DNA from: Collinsella sp. AK_207A
Lineage (GTDB): Bacteria > Actinomycetota > Coriobacteriia > Coriobacteriales > Coriobacteriaceae
Assembly (NCBI RefSeq): GCF_902501965.1
Contig: NZ_CABWID010000010.1
Coordinates: 372,001-436,000, forward strand
DNA length: 64,000 nt
Direction of reading: 5' to 3'
Below the pieces are notes generated by a model that was given only the letters and a program-made list of their open reading frames with translations, searched no databases and was not told the origin of the DNA. Below are positions 41,910-51,662 of the stretch, in pieces (positions within the stretch are counted from its first letter, which is position 1; each line of letters opens with the position of its first letter). Made by a program: the position numbers and the translations under genes.

Positions 41910-42117
41910 CGATACTTTATCGGTTTTGCCGGCCAATGCAAAAAGGGGAGCGATACTTTATCGCTTTTCAGGCGAGCTGCGAGTAGCCCGCTGGTCTCTG
42001 ACCTAGAAACTGCAGGTAAAGCAACTGCGATATTCGCCTCTATTCAGGAAGCGCTTGGATAATCGATAAAGTATCGTTGACTTTTTCAAGCAGGGACCCT
42101 GAACCGATAAACTATCG
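41910..42117. repeat. Convergent set of four CGATA-N3-TATCG palindromes
   Basis: CGATACTTTATCG lies at 41910-41922 and 41951-41963. Its complement form CGATAAAGTATCG is at 42064-42076, and CGATAAACTATCG at 42105-42117. Each pair is spaced exactly 41 bp and the pairs face each other. The stretch 41854-42289 holds no supported gene. Confidence 0.8.
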
Positions 42118-42289
42118 TGCAGATTTGTTCGCGCGGGCGAGCCTAAGCGCGCTCGCAGGCCCCCAGTGGAGCGGTGAAGCGGATGCAGTGAACCGTAATG
42201 CGTCGAATTGTGGAGACGCTGCGATTCGGTTGCGCTCTGCGCGCGTCCAACGTAATATACTATCTCGCGCATGAGATGCGCCCAGACAT

Positions 42290-42366
42290 TGCGGGGTGGA
42301 GCAGTCTGGTAGCTCGCCGGGCTCATAACCCGGAGGTCGTAGGTTCAAATCCTGCCCCCGCGACCA
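42290..42366 (+). tRNA. Initiator tRNA-Met (anticodon CAT)
   Basis: 77 nt including an encoded CCA. The anticodon stem has the three G-C pairs of initiators (CCGGGCTCATAACCCGG). The D-arm is AGCAGTCTGGTAGCTC and the T-loop TTCAAAT. Position 1 is T opposite G72, a weak pair in place of the usual initiator mismatch. A terminator follows. Confidence 0.93.
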
Positions 42367-42376
42367 AGAACTTGCA

Positions 42377-42405
42377 GGCCAGTCGCTTATGCGGCTGGCC
42401 TTTTT
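42377..42405 (+). terminator. Rho-independent terminator of the tRNA gene
   Basis: GGCCAGTCGC and GCGGCTGGCC pair around TTAT, followed by TTTTT. Confidence 0.85.
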
Positions 42406-42409
42406 CTTG

Positions 42410-42451
42410 TTGTGGCAGCCTGTTTTGGGGCTTGTGGCAGAATTGTGGCAG
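42410..42451 (+). repeat. Three TTGTGGCAG direct repeats next to the tRNA
   Basis: Copies at 42410-42418, 42432-42440 and 42443-42451. Lying between the tRNA and an integrase remnant, they may be recombinase arm or core sites of a former integrated element. Confidence 0.5.
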
Positions 42452-42454
42452 TTA

Positions 42455-42720
42455 ACCATGGCAAAAAATGAGAATCGAGCAGCGGGAAGCAGGCTGAAGA
42501 TGTCCTTCGGCACGGCCGCTTTTTCGCCCCAGTCCTCCGAAGAACCGCCGTCGTCTCCCGGTAGGAAGTGCGAGTAGGTCTTGTAGGTAATCTCGATGCT
42601 CTCGTGGCCCAGACGGGCGAAGTCGCTGCAGAACATGGGCGTGCCCTCGTCCTGCTCGATGTCGTTGTACATCAGGCGGTAGAGTTGGACCTGCTTGTGG
42701 TGGCGCAGGAACTCGACTGT
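42455..42720 (-). pseudogene. Tyrosine recombinase (integrase) remnant
   Basis: The minus-strand frame reads VEFLRHHKQVQLYRLMYNDI, then EQDEGTPMFCSDFARLGHES and IEITYKTYSHFLPGDD. The LGHxSIxxTxxTYSH block is the C-terminal catalytic part of phage-type integrases, including the Tyr. The segment with the first catalytic Arg and the HxxR box is missing, as if deleted between PMFC and SDFARLGH. An in-frame stop (42721-42723) lies upstream. The natural C-terminus is unclear because the frame runs on into the tRNA. It fits an element once inserted at the tRNA-Met gene. Confidence 0.7.
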
Positions 42721-42811
42721 TTATGACATCGTAGTTGGTGTCAACTACGGCGCGGTCGTTAATGCTGCTGCGGCGGCCATGGTTTATTCGAAGGCGGTTG
42801 CCATCGAGTAA
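42716..42811 (+). pseudogene. 3' fragment of a small Ala/Val/Asn-rich peptide gene
   Basis: The frame ending TAA 42809-42811 reads DIVVGVNYGAVVNAAAAAMV and continues YSKAVAIE. It has no start codon and is cut on the 5' side by the integrase remnant. The composition recalls tails of some ribosomally made peptide precursors, but the call is weak. Confidence 0.3.
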
Positions 42812-42872
42812 TATCCATTTGGTTCAATTCGATTGTGAATGCGCAACCAGAATGGAAAGCAGGGGTGGTCTT

Positions 42873-43166
42873 GTGGATATAGAGAATGCTGTCTGTTTGA
42901 TGACTTCGATTGCCTTGATTGCCCTTTCAATCCAATACAGAAGAGGGAGATGGCTCTGCTCAATTGCTGGATATGATGTCACAAAAAGAGAGAGCGGACT
43001 TGATACGCGTGCTTATGCAAAGCGGATTTCTTCTATGACGTTATGGATGGGGCTGTTGTTTTTCTTGTGGGCAGTAGAGGGATGGGCACGCAATTGCAAT
43101 GCCAGTGTTTTTGAAGTTTTGGTTCTGCTTCTATTTTCTTGGCCTCTTTGTCATTCGTGCGACTAG
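42873..43166 (+). CDS. Small membrane protein, DUF3784-like
   Basis: 97 residues with an N-terminal membrane helix (CLMTSIALIALSIQY), a motif WLCSIAGYDVTKRESGLDTR resembling DUF3784 (W-L-x-x-G-Y-N-x-x-x-K), and two further hydrophobic segments (MTLWMGLLFFLWAV; VFEVLVLLLFSWPL). AGGGGTGG five bases before GTG 42873 is the best start; ATG 42852 is possible. GC content is clearly lower than the genome average, as in the rest of this island. Function unknown. Confidence 0.5.
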   Translation: MDIENAVCLMTSIALIALSIQYRRGRWLCSIAGYDVTKRESGLDTRAYAKRISSMTLWMGLLFFLWAVEGWARNCNASVFEVLVLLLFSWPLCHSCD

Positions 43167-43172
43167 TTAGGT

Positions 43173-43565
43173 TTGTGTTTTCGAGGCGATAGCCAGCGGA
43201 AGTGGGATGGACGACGAAATGGACCAATACAGCCAATCGTCAAAGTTGATAGGGTCGGCTTAACAGATTTGTTCGAGGGCATATCCGTATCGGGGAATAG
43301 GTTCTATGTTGTTGAGCACTTATTCGCATCGGGTAAAGTGAGTCAAGATTATCGAGGATCATTGAGGCTTCTGCATCTTGGGGAGTCTGTGGCGCAATCT
43401 GATCTAAAACCATTTTCTGAGCTGATTCAGCTTTTAGCGGATGCCGGAATTGTTATTCCGGAAGACGGAATTGGCGCGTCGTGCAAGACCCAAGCTTCAT
43501 CATGGCGCATACCGACGAGCCGATGTTCTACGACGAAGAGCTTGGGCTGTACGTGCTCGGGGTGA
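43173..43565 (+). pseudogene. Low-GC ORF of uncertain status
   Basis: Up to 130 codons from a weak TTG start. A plausible segment runs from VGLTDLFEGISVSGNRFYVV to SELIQLLADAGIVIPEDG, which has the look of a small helical/winged domain. The last ~30 codons (CKTQASSWRIPTSRC...) are out of frame relative to a high-GC coding stretch that begins there, so this is probably two gene fragments joined. Not recognised. Confidence 0.3.
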
Positions 43566-43630
43566 GGCATTTCGGGACGGCGTGGAGCCTCGCTCCCGCC
43601 CCAGATAATCGCTCGTCATGCGCGCCTTAT
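43478..43630 (+). pseudogene. High-GC 3' gene fragment ending near a terminator
   Basis: In a different frame from the preceding ORF, the sequence reads VQDPSFIMAHTDEPMFYDEE, then LGLYVLGVRHFGTAWSLAPA. Third-position GC is high, as in native genes. No start is visible and the frame runs through the terminator at 43631, so it is a cut fragment. The family is not recognised. Confidence 0.35.
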
Positions 43631-43665
43631 GGGTGCGGCGAGAAATCGCCGCACCCTTCCTTTTT
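43631..43665 (+). terminator. Strong rho-independent terminator
   Basis: GGGTGCGGCGA (43631-43641), loop GAAA, TCGCCGCACCC (43646-43656), then TTCCTTTTT. It is a good plus-strand terminator. Confidence 0.85.
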
Positions 43666-43694
43666 CGCGCGATGCATCTGGCGCGGAGGTTGAT

Positions 43695-43733
43695 AAAAAA
43701 GCGGGGCGCGGGCGTTTATTCCCTGCGCCCCGC
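43695..43733 (-). terminator. Rho-independent terminator of the LPXTG protein gene
   Basis: GCGGGGCGC (43701-43709) pairs with GCGCCCCGC (43725-43733). On the minus strand it is followed by TTTTTT (43695-43700). Confidence 0.85.
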
Positions 43734-43764
43734 AAAAGACGGATTAAGGTTGTGTAAGCCGCGT

Positions 43765-45974
43765 CTATTCGTCGGGGTCCTTTCGCCGCTTCAAGGTGAT
43801 TGTCAATGCAATACAGGCTGCAAGGGAGAATAACAGCATGGAACCCCAAAACGCAGTATGGGTGCTGTCGCCCGTTTGAGGTAGGCCGGTTGTCATGTTT
43901 TGGTTGACGTCGCCATGATCCTTTGTACTTCCGCTGCCGCCAATATAACTCCAAGCTGCCGTGATCGTCGTGTCGGCTGCGGGCATGGTAAAGGTAGTGC
44001 TTGCGCTGGAAGCGTCGGCAAAGCTGCCGCCGTTTGAGGAGGTCCACCCGTCAAAGCGGTAATTGCTGCGGCTTCCCGCGTCGATATTGATAACCGCGCC
44101 CTCGGCATATGCACCACCTGTTGTGCTGCCGCTGCCGCCGTTTAAGTCAACGGTAAGGGTATAGGTGTCCGGCGTTGCCTCAACGACGGAAAAGGAAAGG
44201 GCAACCTGTGCGCTGGCACCATCACTGCCGGAAATGGCGAGCGTTTCCTCATAATCTTTCACGCCAAGCCCGGTGTTCGGCTGGACGGTAAAGGTCGCCG
44301 TACCGTTATCTGTTGCAAGGGTAGCGGTGCCATTGGTAAAACCCTCTCCCGCGGTAATGGCATAGTTCGTGCTGCTCGGCAAAGTTACCGTTACAGCTTG
44401 GTTGCCCGTATCGGTGAGCTTTACCGTCCGCATGTTAGGCGCGGTTTCATAACCCACCGTTTTACTGCCAAAGATCAACGTCGCCGGGGAAGCGGAGATG
44501 CCGTAGCTGGGCGCGACATAAGCGGGTATTTCGATTTTCAGTTCGTCGCTCACATTCCCCGCCGCGTCCTTTGCCACGATGTAAATATCCTTTGCACCCG
44601 CACCCGAAAGGTTCGCAAGAGAAAGGATATTCTCGCCGCTGGCACAGGAAGTTCCCGCCCCGGTGGTGGTAATCTCCGACTCGGCTGCGTCGCTGTCCAC
44701 AACAGCATAATAATAGCTGCCCGCTTCACTGCTGGTAAACTGCACCGTTGCGGCGGTTTCGCTCTGGCGGATCGTGCTGCCCGGTGTCAGCGTGGGCGCG
44801 GTGGTATCTCTGGTTACAGTAAGCGTAACAGGGTCAAATTCGCTGGCGTAGTCGGTCTTGTAGTCGCCGTTGCACTGCTCGCTGAACACATATAGGGTAT
44901 AGCTTCCGGGCGCAAGGCCGGTTGGAATGGTAAGGGTTACCGTCCCGCTTTCTCCGCTCGGCTTCGCCACTCTGCCGTAATACTTTGCGCCGTTTTCGTC
45001 CGCAAGGATGACGGAGATATATTCATTTGTGCCGGTGGTCGACCCGGTGTACTTCAGCGTAATGGTATCGCCGGGCTTGCCGCTGGCGGTTGTTCCTGTA
45101 ACGGCGAAATTGCGGCTGTTGTCTTTCAGTGTCAGTTTCCAGTCGTTGCCGTTATAATCGCCAACCTTATTCAGCCCGTCCGGCTTGCCGCCTACGACGG
45201 CAGATGTGAAGAGGACAGATGTCAGATCTATATTAAAAGCGGGGCGAGCAGCCCGGGCAGCGTCTACGATGCCGAAGAGCACAATACCATAGGGGTCGAC
45301 CGCGCCCGCAACGCTCGTGCTGCCCGCGTGAGGCGAGCGGAGCCACCACACAGCGGGGCCGCCGTCGACAAATGTCGCCGCCAGCCCCGGCGCTTTGCTA
45401 TAACTTCCAACAAGATTCGTAAGTTCCCGGACGGACAGGAAAAACATCTTATCGTTTGAGGTCAAGCTGCTTGTGCCCCAGTTATTAGAATATAAGTTGC
45501 TCTCTTCATTGTCCGTCTTTTTCACACCCAGCATTGCGCCCTGCTCTGTCAGGGAAAAGTATGATGAATTGGTTGCAAAAGTGCGGCACCACTTTTGCGC
45601 GTCGCTATGCTGCCACTCATTCGGATCGGTCTGTCCATCACCATCGTCGCTATTCCGTGCGGCTTCAAACTGAACACCTTTTGCGAGCAGATGTTCCGAC
45701 AGCAATAACATTCCGGCTGTGCTGCCGTTATTTGCCTTGTCCGCGTCTAGAACACGCCATTTGATGGGTGTTTCTCCGTTTTACCGAAATAGATATAACT
45801 GTTTGGGATGTAGAATTTACCGTTACTGTCGGTGTGTGCGGACGGGTCTTTTATCCCGCTTGTGCCCAGCATAATGGTTTTGTCGCCGTCCGCCGCAAAC
45901 GCCGCTGTGGGCATAAGCCCAATAACAAAGCAGATTGCAAGCAGCAAACTCAGTATTCTGCATTTTGGCTTCAT
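43765..45974 (-). pseudogene. LPXTG surface protein gene with a frameshift near its 5' end
   Basis: The start ATG 45974 (GGGAGGGC upstream) gives a signal peptide ILSLLLAICFVIGLMPTAAF, then KFYIPNSYIYFGK. There the frame breaks at an A4 run (T4 at 45779-45782 on the plus strand). Adding one A restores YFGKNGETPIKWRVLDADKA and joins to the long frame (45711-43765). The product has a DUF6273-like domain (LLLSEHLL...SDAQKWCRTFA), Ig-like modules, an InlB-type repeat (YRFDGWTSSNGGSF) and the anchor LPQTG plus membrane helix and KRRKDPDE. Codon use and lower GC suggest a Firmicute-like origin. It is either a pseudogene, phase-variable, or a sequencing error. Confidence 0.85.
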
Positions 45975-46001
45975 TTTATGCCCTCCCGTCCTTTTCCTCA
46001 C

Positions 46002-46262
46002 ACCATTAGTTATACTCTATCATGGAATAATCTCCCTGTGGCTACTTTAACCCACTGGTTGTATTTTTGTCCGCATGCGCGCCTACCATCCCCTTGAGAA
46101 CATCCATCTCCGAGTCGGGAGGCGCGGCATGATGGGCGCGATGGGGCACGGGCGGCCGGGGGAGCTAGATCATCTGGCGGTGTCGGCGACGCTGATTGGC
46201 TATGGACCATGACGAGAGTGAGCCTAATGGCCCTGCGGCTGTTATCGCAAGTAAAACCTATG
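46002..46262. other. Boundary region between the accessory island and larE
   Basis: 261 bases without a supported gene. GC rises again from about 46070. A 45-codon frame (46075-46212) has no recognised content and may be a gene scrap. Confidence 0.35.
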
Positions 46263-46293
46263 GTGGTGCGTTGGGGCGGCCCCGTCGCACCAC
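46263..46293. terminator. Hairpin after larE
   Basis: GTGGTGCG (46263-46270) pairs with CGCACCAC (46286-46293), with inner GGGGC/CCCCG pairing. It lies just past the larE stop on the minus strand, and T-rich DNA follows in both directions. Confidence 0.6.
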
Positions 46294-46300
46294 TTTTCTG

Positions 46301-47095
46301 TTAGTTCATTGCGCCGTGGACGTAAGGCGTGGCCTCGGGATTGATGTGCTCGGCGCCGTGGGCCCGAAGCTCGGGGATGATGTGCGCCATGCCGCCAAGT
46401 GCTTCCAGGCGTTTGAGATCCTCGGGCGCGGCGGTCACCTGGGCTACACCGTCCGCGAGCCGCACGCGAACCTGGCAAAGCCCCAAACTACGCAGGTAGT
46501 CCTCGCACGCGCGGACGACCTCCAGCTTCTCGCGCGAAAGCGCCTCGCCGCATGGGATGCGCGTGGCCAGGCAGGCGCCCGCCGGCATGTTCCACACGGG
46601 GATATCCCAGGAGCGCAGCAGCTCGCGCTCCTCATTCTTATGCCAGCCTGCTTCCAGGAGCGGGGAGCGCACGCCGAGCTCGTCCACCGCGCGCATGCCG
46701 GGCCGATAATCCCCCGCGTCATCGGCATTGCTGCCGTCGATGACGGTGTTGTAGCCGCGTGCCGTCGCCTCCGCCACGATGCGCCCAAAGCCCAGGTGCT
46801 TGCAGTGATAGCAGCGGTCGGTGGGGTTCGCGGCAACCTCGGGCGCGTCGAGCGGATTAACCTTCAGTTCTAGAACGGGTAGGCCGAAGGTGTCTCGCTG
46901 CGCTTGGAACGAGATTTGTTCGGGTGTGCCGATGAGCGGCGTGGTCAGGTGCACGAGCAGGGCGTCTTCCGGCATGCAGCGGCTGAGCACGCGTGCGAGA
47001 AACGTGCTGTCCACGCCGCCGGAAAAGCCGAGCGCTACGCGGCCGTACGAACGCAGGAGCTGCTCGAGTTCCAAGAGCTTCTCGTTGTGGTCCAT
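46301..47095 (-). CDS. larE: ATP-dependent sacrificial sulfur transferase LarE
   Basis: 264 residues. The PP-loop ATPase motif is GFSGGVDSTFLAR near 23-35, followed by PTDRCYHCKHLGFGRI near 90-105 and AGACLATRIPCGEALSREKL near 170-190, where family members carry the sulfur-donating cysteine(s). LarE adds sulfur during synthesis of the nickel-pincer cofactor of lactate racemase and related enzymes. larA, larB and larC are not in the window, so its partner is unknown. The start is ATG 47095 on the minus strand. Confidence 0.88.
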   Translation of the reverse strand: MDHNEKLLELEQLLRSYGRVALGFSGGVDSTFLARVLSRCMPEDALLVHLTTPLIGTPEQISFQAQRDTFGLPVLELKVNPLDAPEVAANPTDRCYHCKHLGFGRIVAEATARGYNTVIDGSNADDAGDYRPGMRAVDELGVRSPLLEAGWHKNEERELLRSWDIPVWNMPAGACLATRIPCGEALSREKLEVVRACEDYLRSLGLCQVRVRLADGVAQVTAAPEDLKRLEALGGMAHIIPELRAHGAEHINPEATPYVHGAMN

Positions 47096-47258
47096 GATCC
47101 TCCCCCTGTGGTATCAGCCCGGTCATGGTACCCATTGCCCGCACCAATCGGCGGCGCGCGGGCCATCTTCTTGCGGCATAATGACGGCGTTTGTGCATCG
47201 CGGCTGATGCGGCTCCAGCCGACGCGATTCCGGATACGAACGGGGAAGGGGAGCGGAT

Positions 47259-47933
47259 ATGCTCAAGGCGGTCATCTTCGACATGGACGGCACGCTGATC
47301 GATAGCGAGCGACTCGGGCGCAGGGCCTGGCATCAGGCGGCCCAGGAGCTCGGTTGCAGCGATGTCATCACCGACGACCTGCTCGTTACGTTTACCGGAC
47401 TGCAGCCGGCGCCCGTCAAGGCGCTGCTCGTGGAAGCGGTGGGTAGCGAAGAGCTGGCCAACCGCCTGCTCGAGCGCTCGTCCGACATCCGCGTGAACGA
47501 GTTGGCGCCGACAGAGCTCGAGCCCAAGGCGGGCGCACGCAAGGTGCTTGCGGACTTGAAGGCCCTGGGGATTCATCGCGCACTGGCGACTTCGACCGTA
47601 CGCCCCGCGGCGCTCCGCAGCTTGGACCTTGCGGGGTTGAACGGCCAGCTCGATTCCATCACCACGGGCGACGAGTGCGAGCACGGCAAACCCGCTCCGG
47701 ACATTTTCTTGCTCGCGGCGAGTCGCGCCGGGGCCGCGCCCGAGGAATGCGCCGTGGTGGAGGACTCACCAAACGGTGCTCGCGCTGGTCACACGGCTGG
47801 TATGGCCGTCTACTTCGTTCCGGATCTCATTGCGCCCACGGACGAGGTGCGGGGCTTGGCAACCGAGGTGCTTCCATCGCTGAACGAGCTGATACCCGCC
47901 CTTGAGTCGCGGTTCGGGGCCTTGGGTGAGTAG
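47259..47933 (+). CDS. HAD-family hydrolase, beta-phosphoglucomutase-like
   Basis: 224 residues. Motif I is FDMDGTLIDSE (residues 7-17), a helical cap follows (~18-90), motif II is ATSTVRP near 110, and the Lys/acidic motifs are HGKPAPDIFLLAA near 145 and VVEDSPNGARAG near 167. This subfamily includes phosphoglucomutases and sugar-phosphate phosphatases; the substrate cannot be fixed from sequence. GGGGAAGGGGAG precedes ATG 47259. Convergent array 2 follows the stop. Confidence 0.85.
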   Translation: MLKAVIFDMDGTLIDSERLGRRAWHQAAQELGCSDVITDDLLVTFTGLQPAPVKALLVEAVGSEELANRLLERSSDIRVNELAPTELEPKAGARKVLADLKALGIHRALATSTVRPAALRSLDLAGLNGQLDSITTGDECEHGKPAPDIFLLAASRAGAAPEECAVVEDSPNGARAGHTAGMAVYFVPDLIAPTDEVRGLATEVLPSLNELIPALESRFGALGE

Positions 47934-47989
47934 GGCAGCCGTTGGCCGGATGAGGCCGCTGCGTGCCGGGGTCTCAGAATGCCGGGGAC

Positions 47990-48208
47990 GTTGCTAAGCA
48001 GACTCTCCACCCAGGGGGACGTTGCTAAGCAAACTGACCACCCAGAGGGACGTTGCTAAGCAAACTGACCACCTAGATACATTTGCTAAGCAGATTTGCC
48101 TCCAAGGGCGCTAAAACGGGCTCTTCGTGGCAGATATGCTTAGCAACCGCCTTCTGGTGGCGGGACTGCTTAGCAACCGCCCCGTGAGTGGCAGGACTGC
48201 TTAGCAAC
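47990..48208. repeat. Convergent array 2 of GTTGCTAAGCA units (4 forward, 3 inverted)
   Basis: Forward units start at 47990, 48021, 48052 and 48082 (variant TTTGCTAAGCA). Inverted units start at 48137, 48167 and 48198. Spacing is 30-31 bp. The centre (48093-48136) resembles that of array 1 next to the first inverted unit (TGGCAGATATGCTTAGCAAC). The 455-base gap 47934-48388 holds only this array and a possible -10 box (TAGAAT, 48329-48334) for the LacI gene. Confidence 0.9.
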
Positions 48209-48388
48209 CGCCGGAAGCCGCGCAGCCAGCGCGACAACGCAGACAGCGCGACCTGCGCAGCCAGCGTCGTCGGCGCCGGAGACCGGGCAACCTCGCGGAA
48301 CACGAAGCTCACAACTGAATCCCTGTGGTAGAATCCCAGCGCAATTGAAGCGCATCAATGGCAAACGGTCGAGCAGGGGAGGCTACCT

Positions 48389-49480
48389 GTGGCAAAGGTC
48401 ACCATTCAGGACGTGGCTCGCGAGGCGGGGGTGGCGCTCGGCACCGTGTCCAACGTGCTCAATCATCCCGAGAAGGTCAAGCCCGCCACCATGCGGCTCG
48501 TGCGCGACGCTATGGATCGCCTGGGCTACGCGCCCAACCAGAGCGCCCGCCTGCTCGCCGGCGGCCAGCAGCGCATTTTCGGACTCGTGCTTCCCCGTCT
48601 CGGTCACGGGTTCTCGTTGCAGATTTCGAGCGGGGCGGAAGCCGAGGCGCTGCGCCACGGCTACGATCTGCTCATCGCCAACGCTGACGACGATGATGCC
48701 CGCAGCGACCGCTACGCGCGCCTGTTCGCCGGCATGCAGGTGGCGGGCATCCTGGTCCAGCCGCTCGCCGAGCGCGATTGGCGCCCGCCCGCGGCCCCCG
48801 TCACTGGAGACGCCAACATTCCCATCGTCTACCTGGGCATTCAGAGCGATGAGCCCGGTTGGTTCGCGGCGGCTGACAACGGGGCGCAGGGTCGCCTCAT
48901 CGCCGAGCACGCCATCGAGCGCGGCGCCCACCACGTGGCGGTGTTCGGCAAGGCCGAGACCATCCGCAGGGCGCAGCGAGCCGCCGGAATCGGAGCGGTG
49001 GCAGAGGACAATCCCTCAGTCCGCTTTGAGTTCTTGGACGAAGGCACCTGGGACCGCGCGCACGACGGGTACGAGATCGGCCGCCGCCTTGCCAAGCGTC
49101 CGGTGGACGAGCGCCCCGACTTCGTGATCGCGCTCACCGACGCCTTGGCCACGGGCGCCATCACCGGCATACAGTCCGCGGGTCTCTCGGTGCCGGACGA
49201 CATCATGGTGGCAGGCGGCGACGGAAACCCGCTCGCGTGGACGGGCGGCGTGTCGCTGACGACGGTGGTGCCCCTGGGGTACGAGGTGGGCCGTCGCGGC
49301 GTGCAGTCGCTGGTGGAGCAGGGCGAGATGGAGCGCCGCGCGCGTAAGACGGGCAAGCCGGTGGACCGTACCGTCAACCACCAGGCGCTGGTGCGTCCGT
49401 TCCTGCTCGCTCGCACGAGTACGGGCGTCTTCACGCGCTCTGCCAGCGATTACGAGATGGACCTGGGCGCCCACCTCTAG
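48389..49480 (+). CDS. LacI-family transcriptional regulator
   Basis: 363 residues. The N-terminal HTH and hinge read VTIQDVAREAGVALGTVSNV, with LNHPEKVKPATMRLVRDAMD following and LGYAPNQSARLLAGG at ~45-60. A periplasmic-binding-like sugar sensor domain fills residues ~62-345, including IPIVYLGIQSD, GRLIAEHAIERGAHHVAVF and VPDDIMVAGGDGNPLAW. The start is GTG 48389 after GGGAGGC. No sugar operon is adjacent (glmS follows), so the target is unknown. Confidence 0.9.
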   Translation: MAKVTIQDVAREAGVALGTVSNVLNHPEKVKPATMRLVRDAMDRLGYAPNQSARLLAGGQQRIFGLVLPRLGHGFSLQISSGAEAEALRHGYDLLIANADDDDARSDRYARLFAGMQVAGILVQPLAERDWRPPAAPVTGDANIPIVYLGIQSDEPGWFAAADNGAQGRLIAEHAIERGAHHVAVFGKAETIRRAQRAAGIGAVAEDNPSVRFEFLDEGTWDRAHDGYEIGRRLAKRPVDERPDFVIALTDALATGAITGIQSAGLSVPDDIMVAGGDGNPLAWTGGVSLTTVVPLGYEVGRRGVQSLVEQGEMERRARKTGKPVDRTVNHQALVRPFLLARTSTGVFTRSASDYEMDLGAHL

Positions 49481-49588
49481 GCACTACAAGCCGCAGCGCC
49501 CGTCAGCGCCCGCTTCCACCCATACTGGTATTTCAATGAAGTGACCACGATGGGCTCGCCGCGGCACGGGCCGGGAGGGTGCGTTCGC

Positions 49589-49594
49589 TACAAT
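49589..49594 (+). promoter_or_regulatory. Likely -10 box of glmS
   Basis: TACAAT about 114 bases before the ATG; no convincing -35. No glmS ribozyme core is seen in the leader. Confidence 0.35.
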
Positions 49595-49707
49595 GAACCG
49601 CGTTGGCGAACCCGCCCGACGTGCTCGGACCGCCCGACGCGCACACCCATCCGGCGCGGCGCCGCCATCTGCTTGCTATCTGTCCGCCTACCTCAAGGAG
49701 CGACTCT

Positions 49708-51585
<1,878 letters not shown>

Positions 51586-51610
51586 GCGCGGGGCAATCGG
51601 GCTCGTTGCA

Positions 51611-51652
51611 CCGCGCGACCGGTCTTCTCTTTATGGAGGGCCGGTCGCGCGG
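51611..51652. terminator. Bidirectional terminator between glmS and the GntR gene
   Basis: CCGCGCGACCGG and CCGGTCGCGCGG form a perfect 12-bp stem with an 18-nt loop, followed by TGTTTTCTT on the plus strand. The stop codons converge here. Confidence 0.8.
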
Positions 51653-51662
51653 TGTTTTCTTC

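Noticed and set aside
42112-42454. Integrase coding continuing through the tRNA gene
   Set aside because: The frame here is antisense to the tRNA and its terminator and gives the usual antisense-tRNA peptide, so it is not native protein sequence.
49600-49707. glmS ribozyme or longer GlmS N-terminus
   Set aside because: The mature enzyme must begin with Met-Cys, fixing ATG 49708, and no ribozyme-like core is seen upstream.
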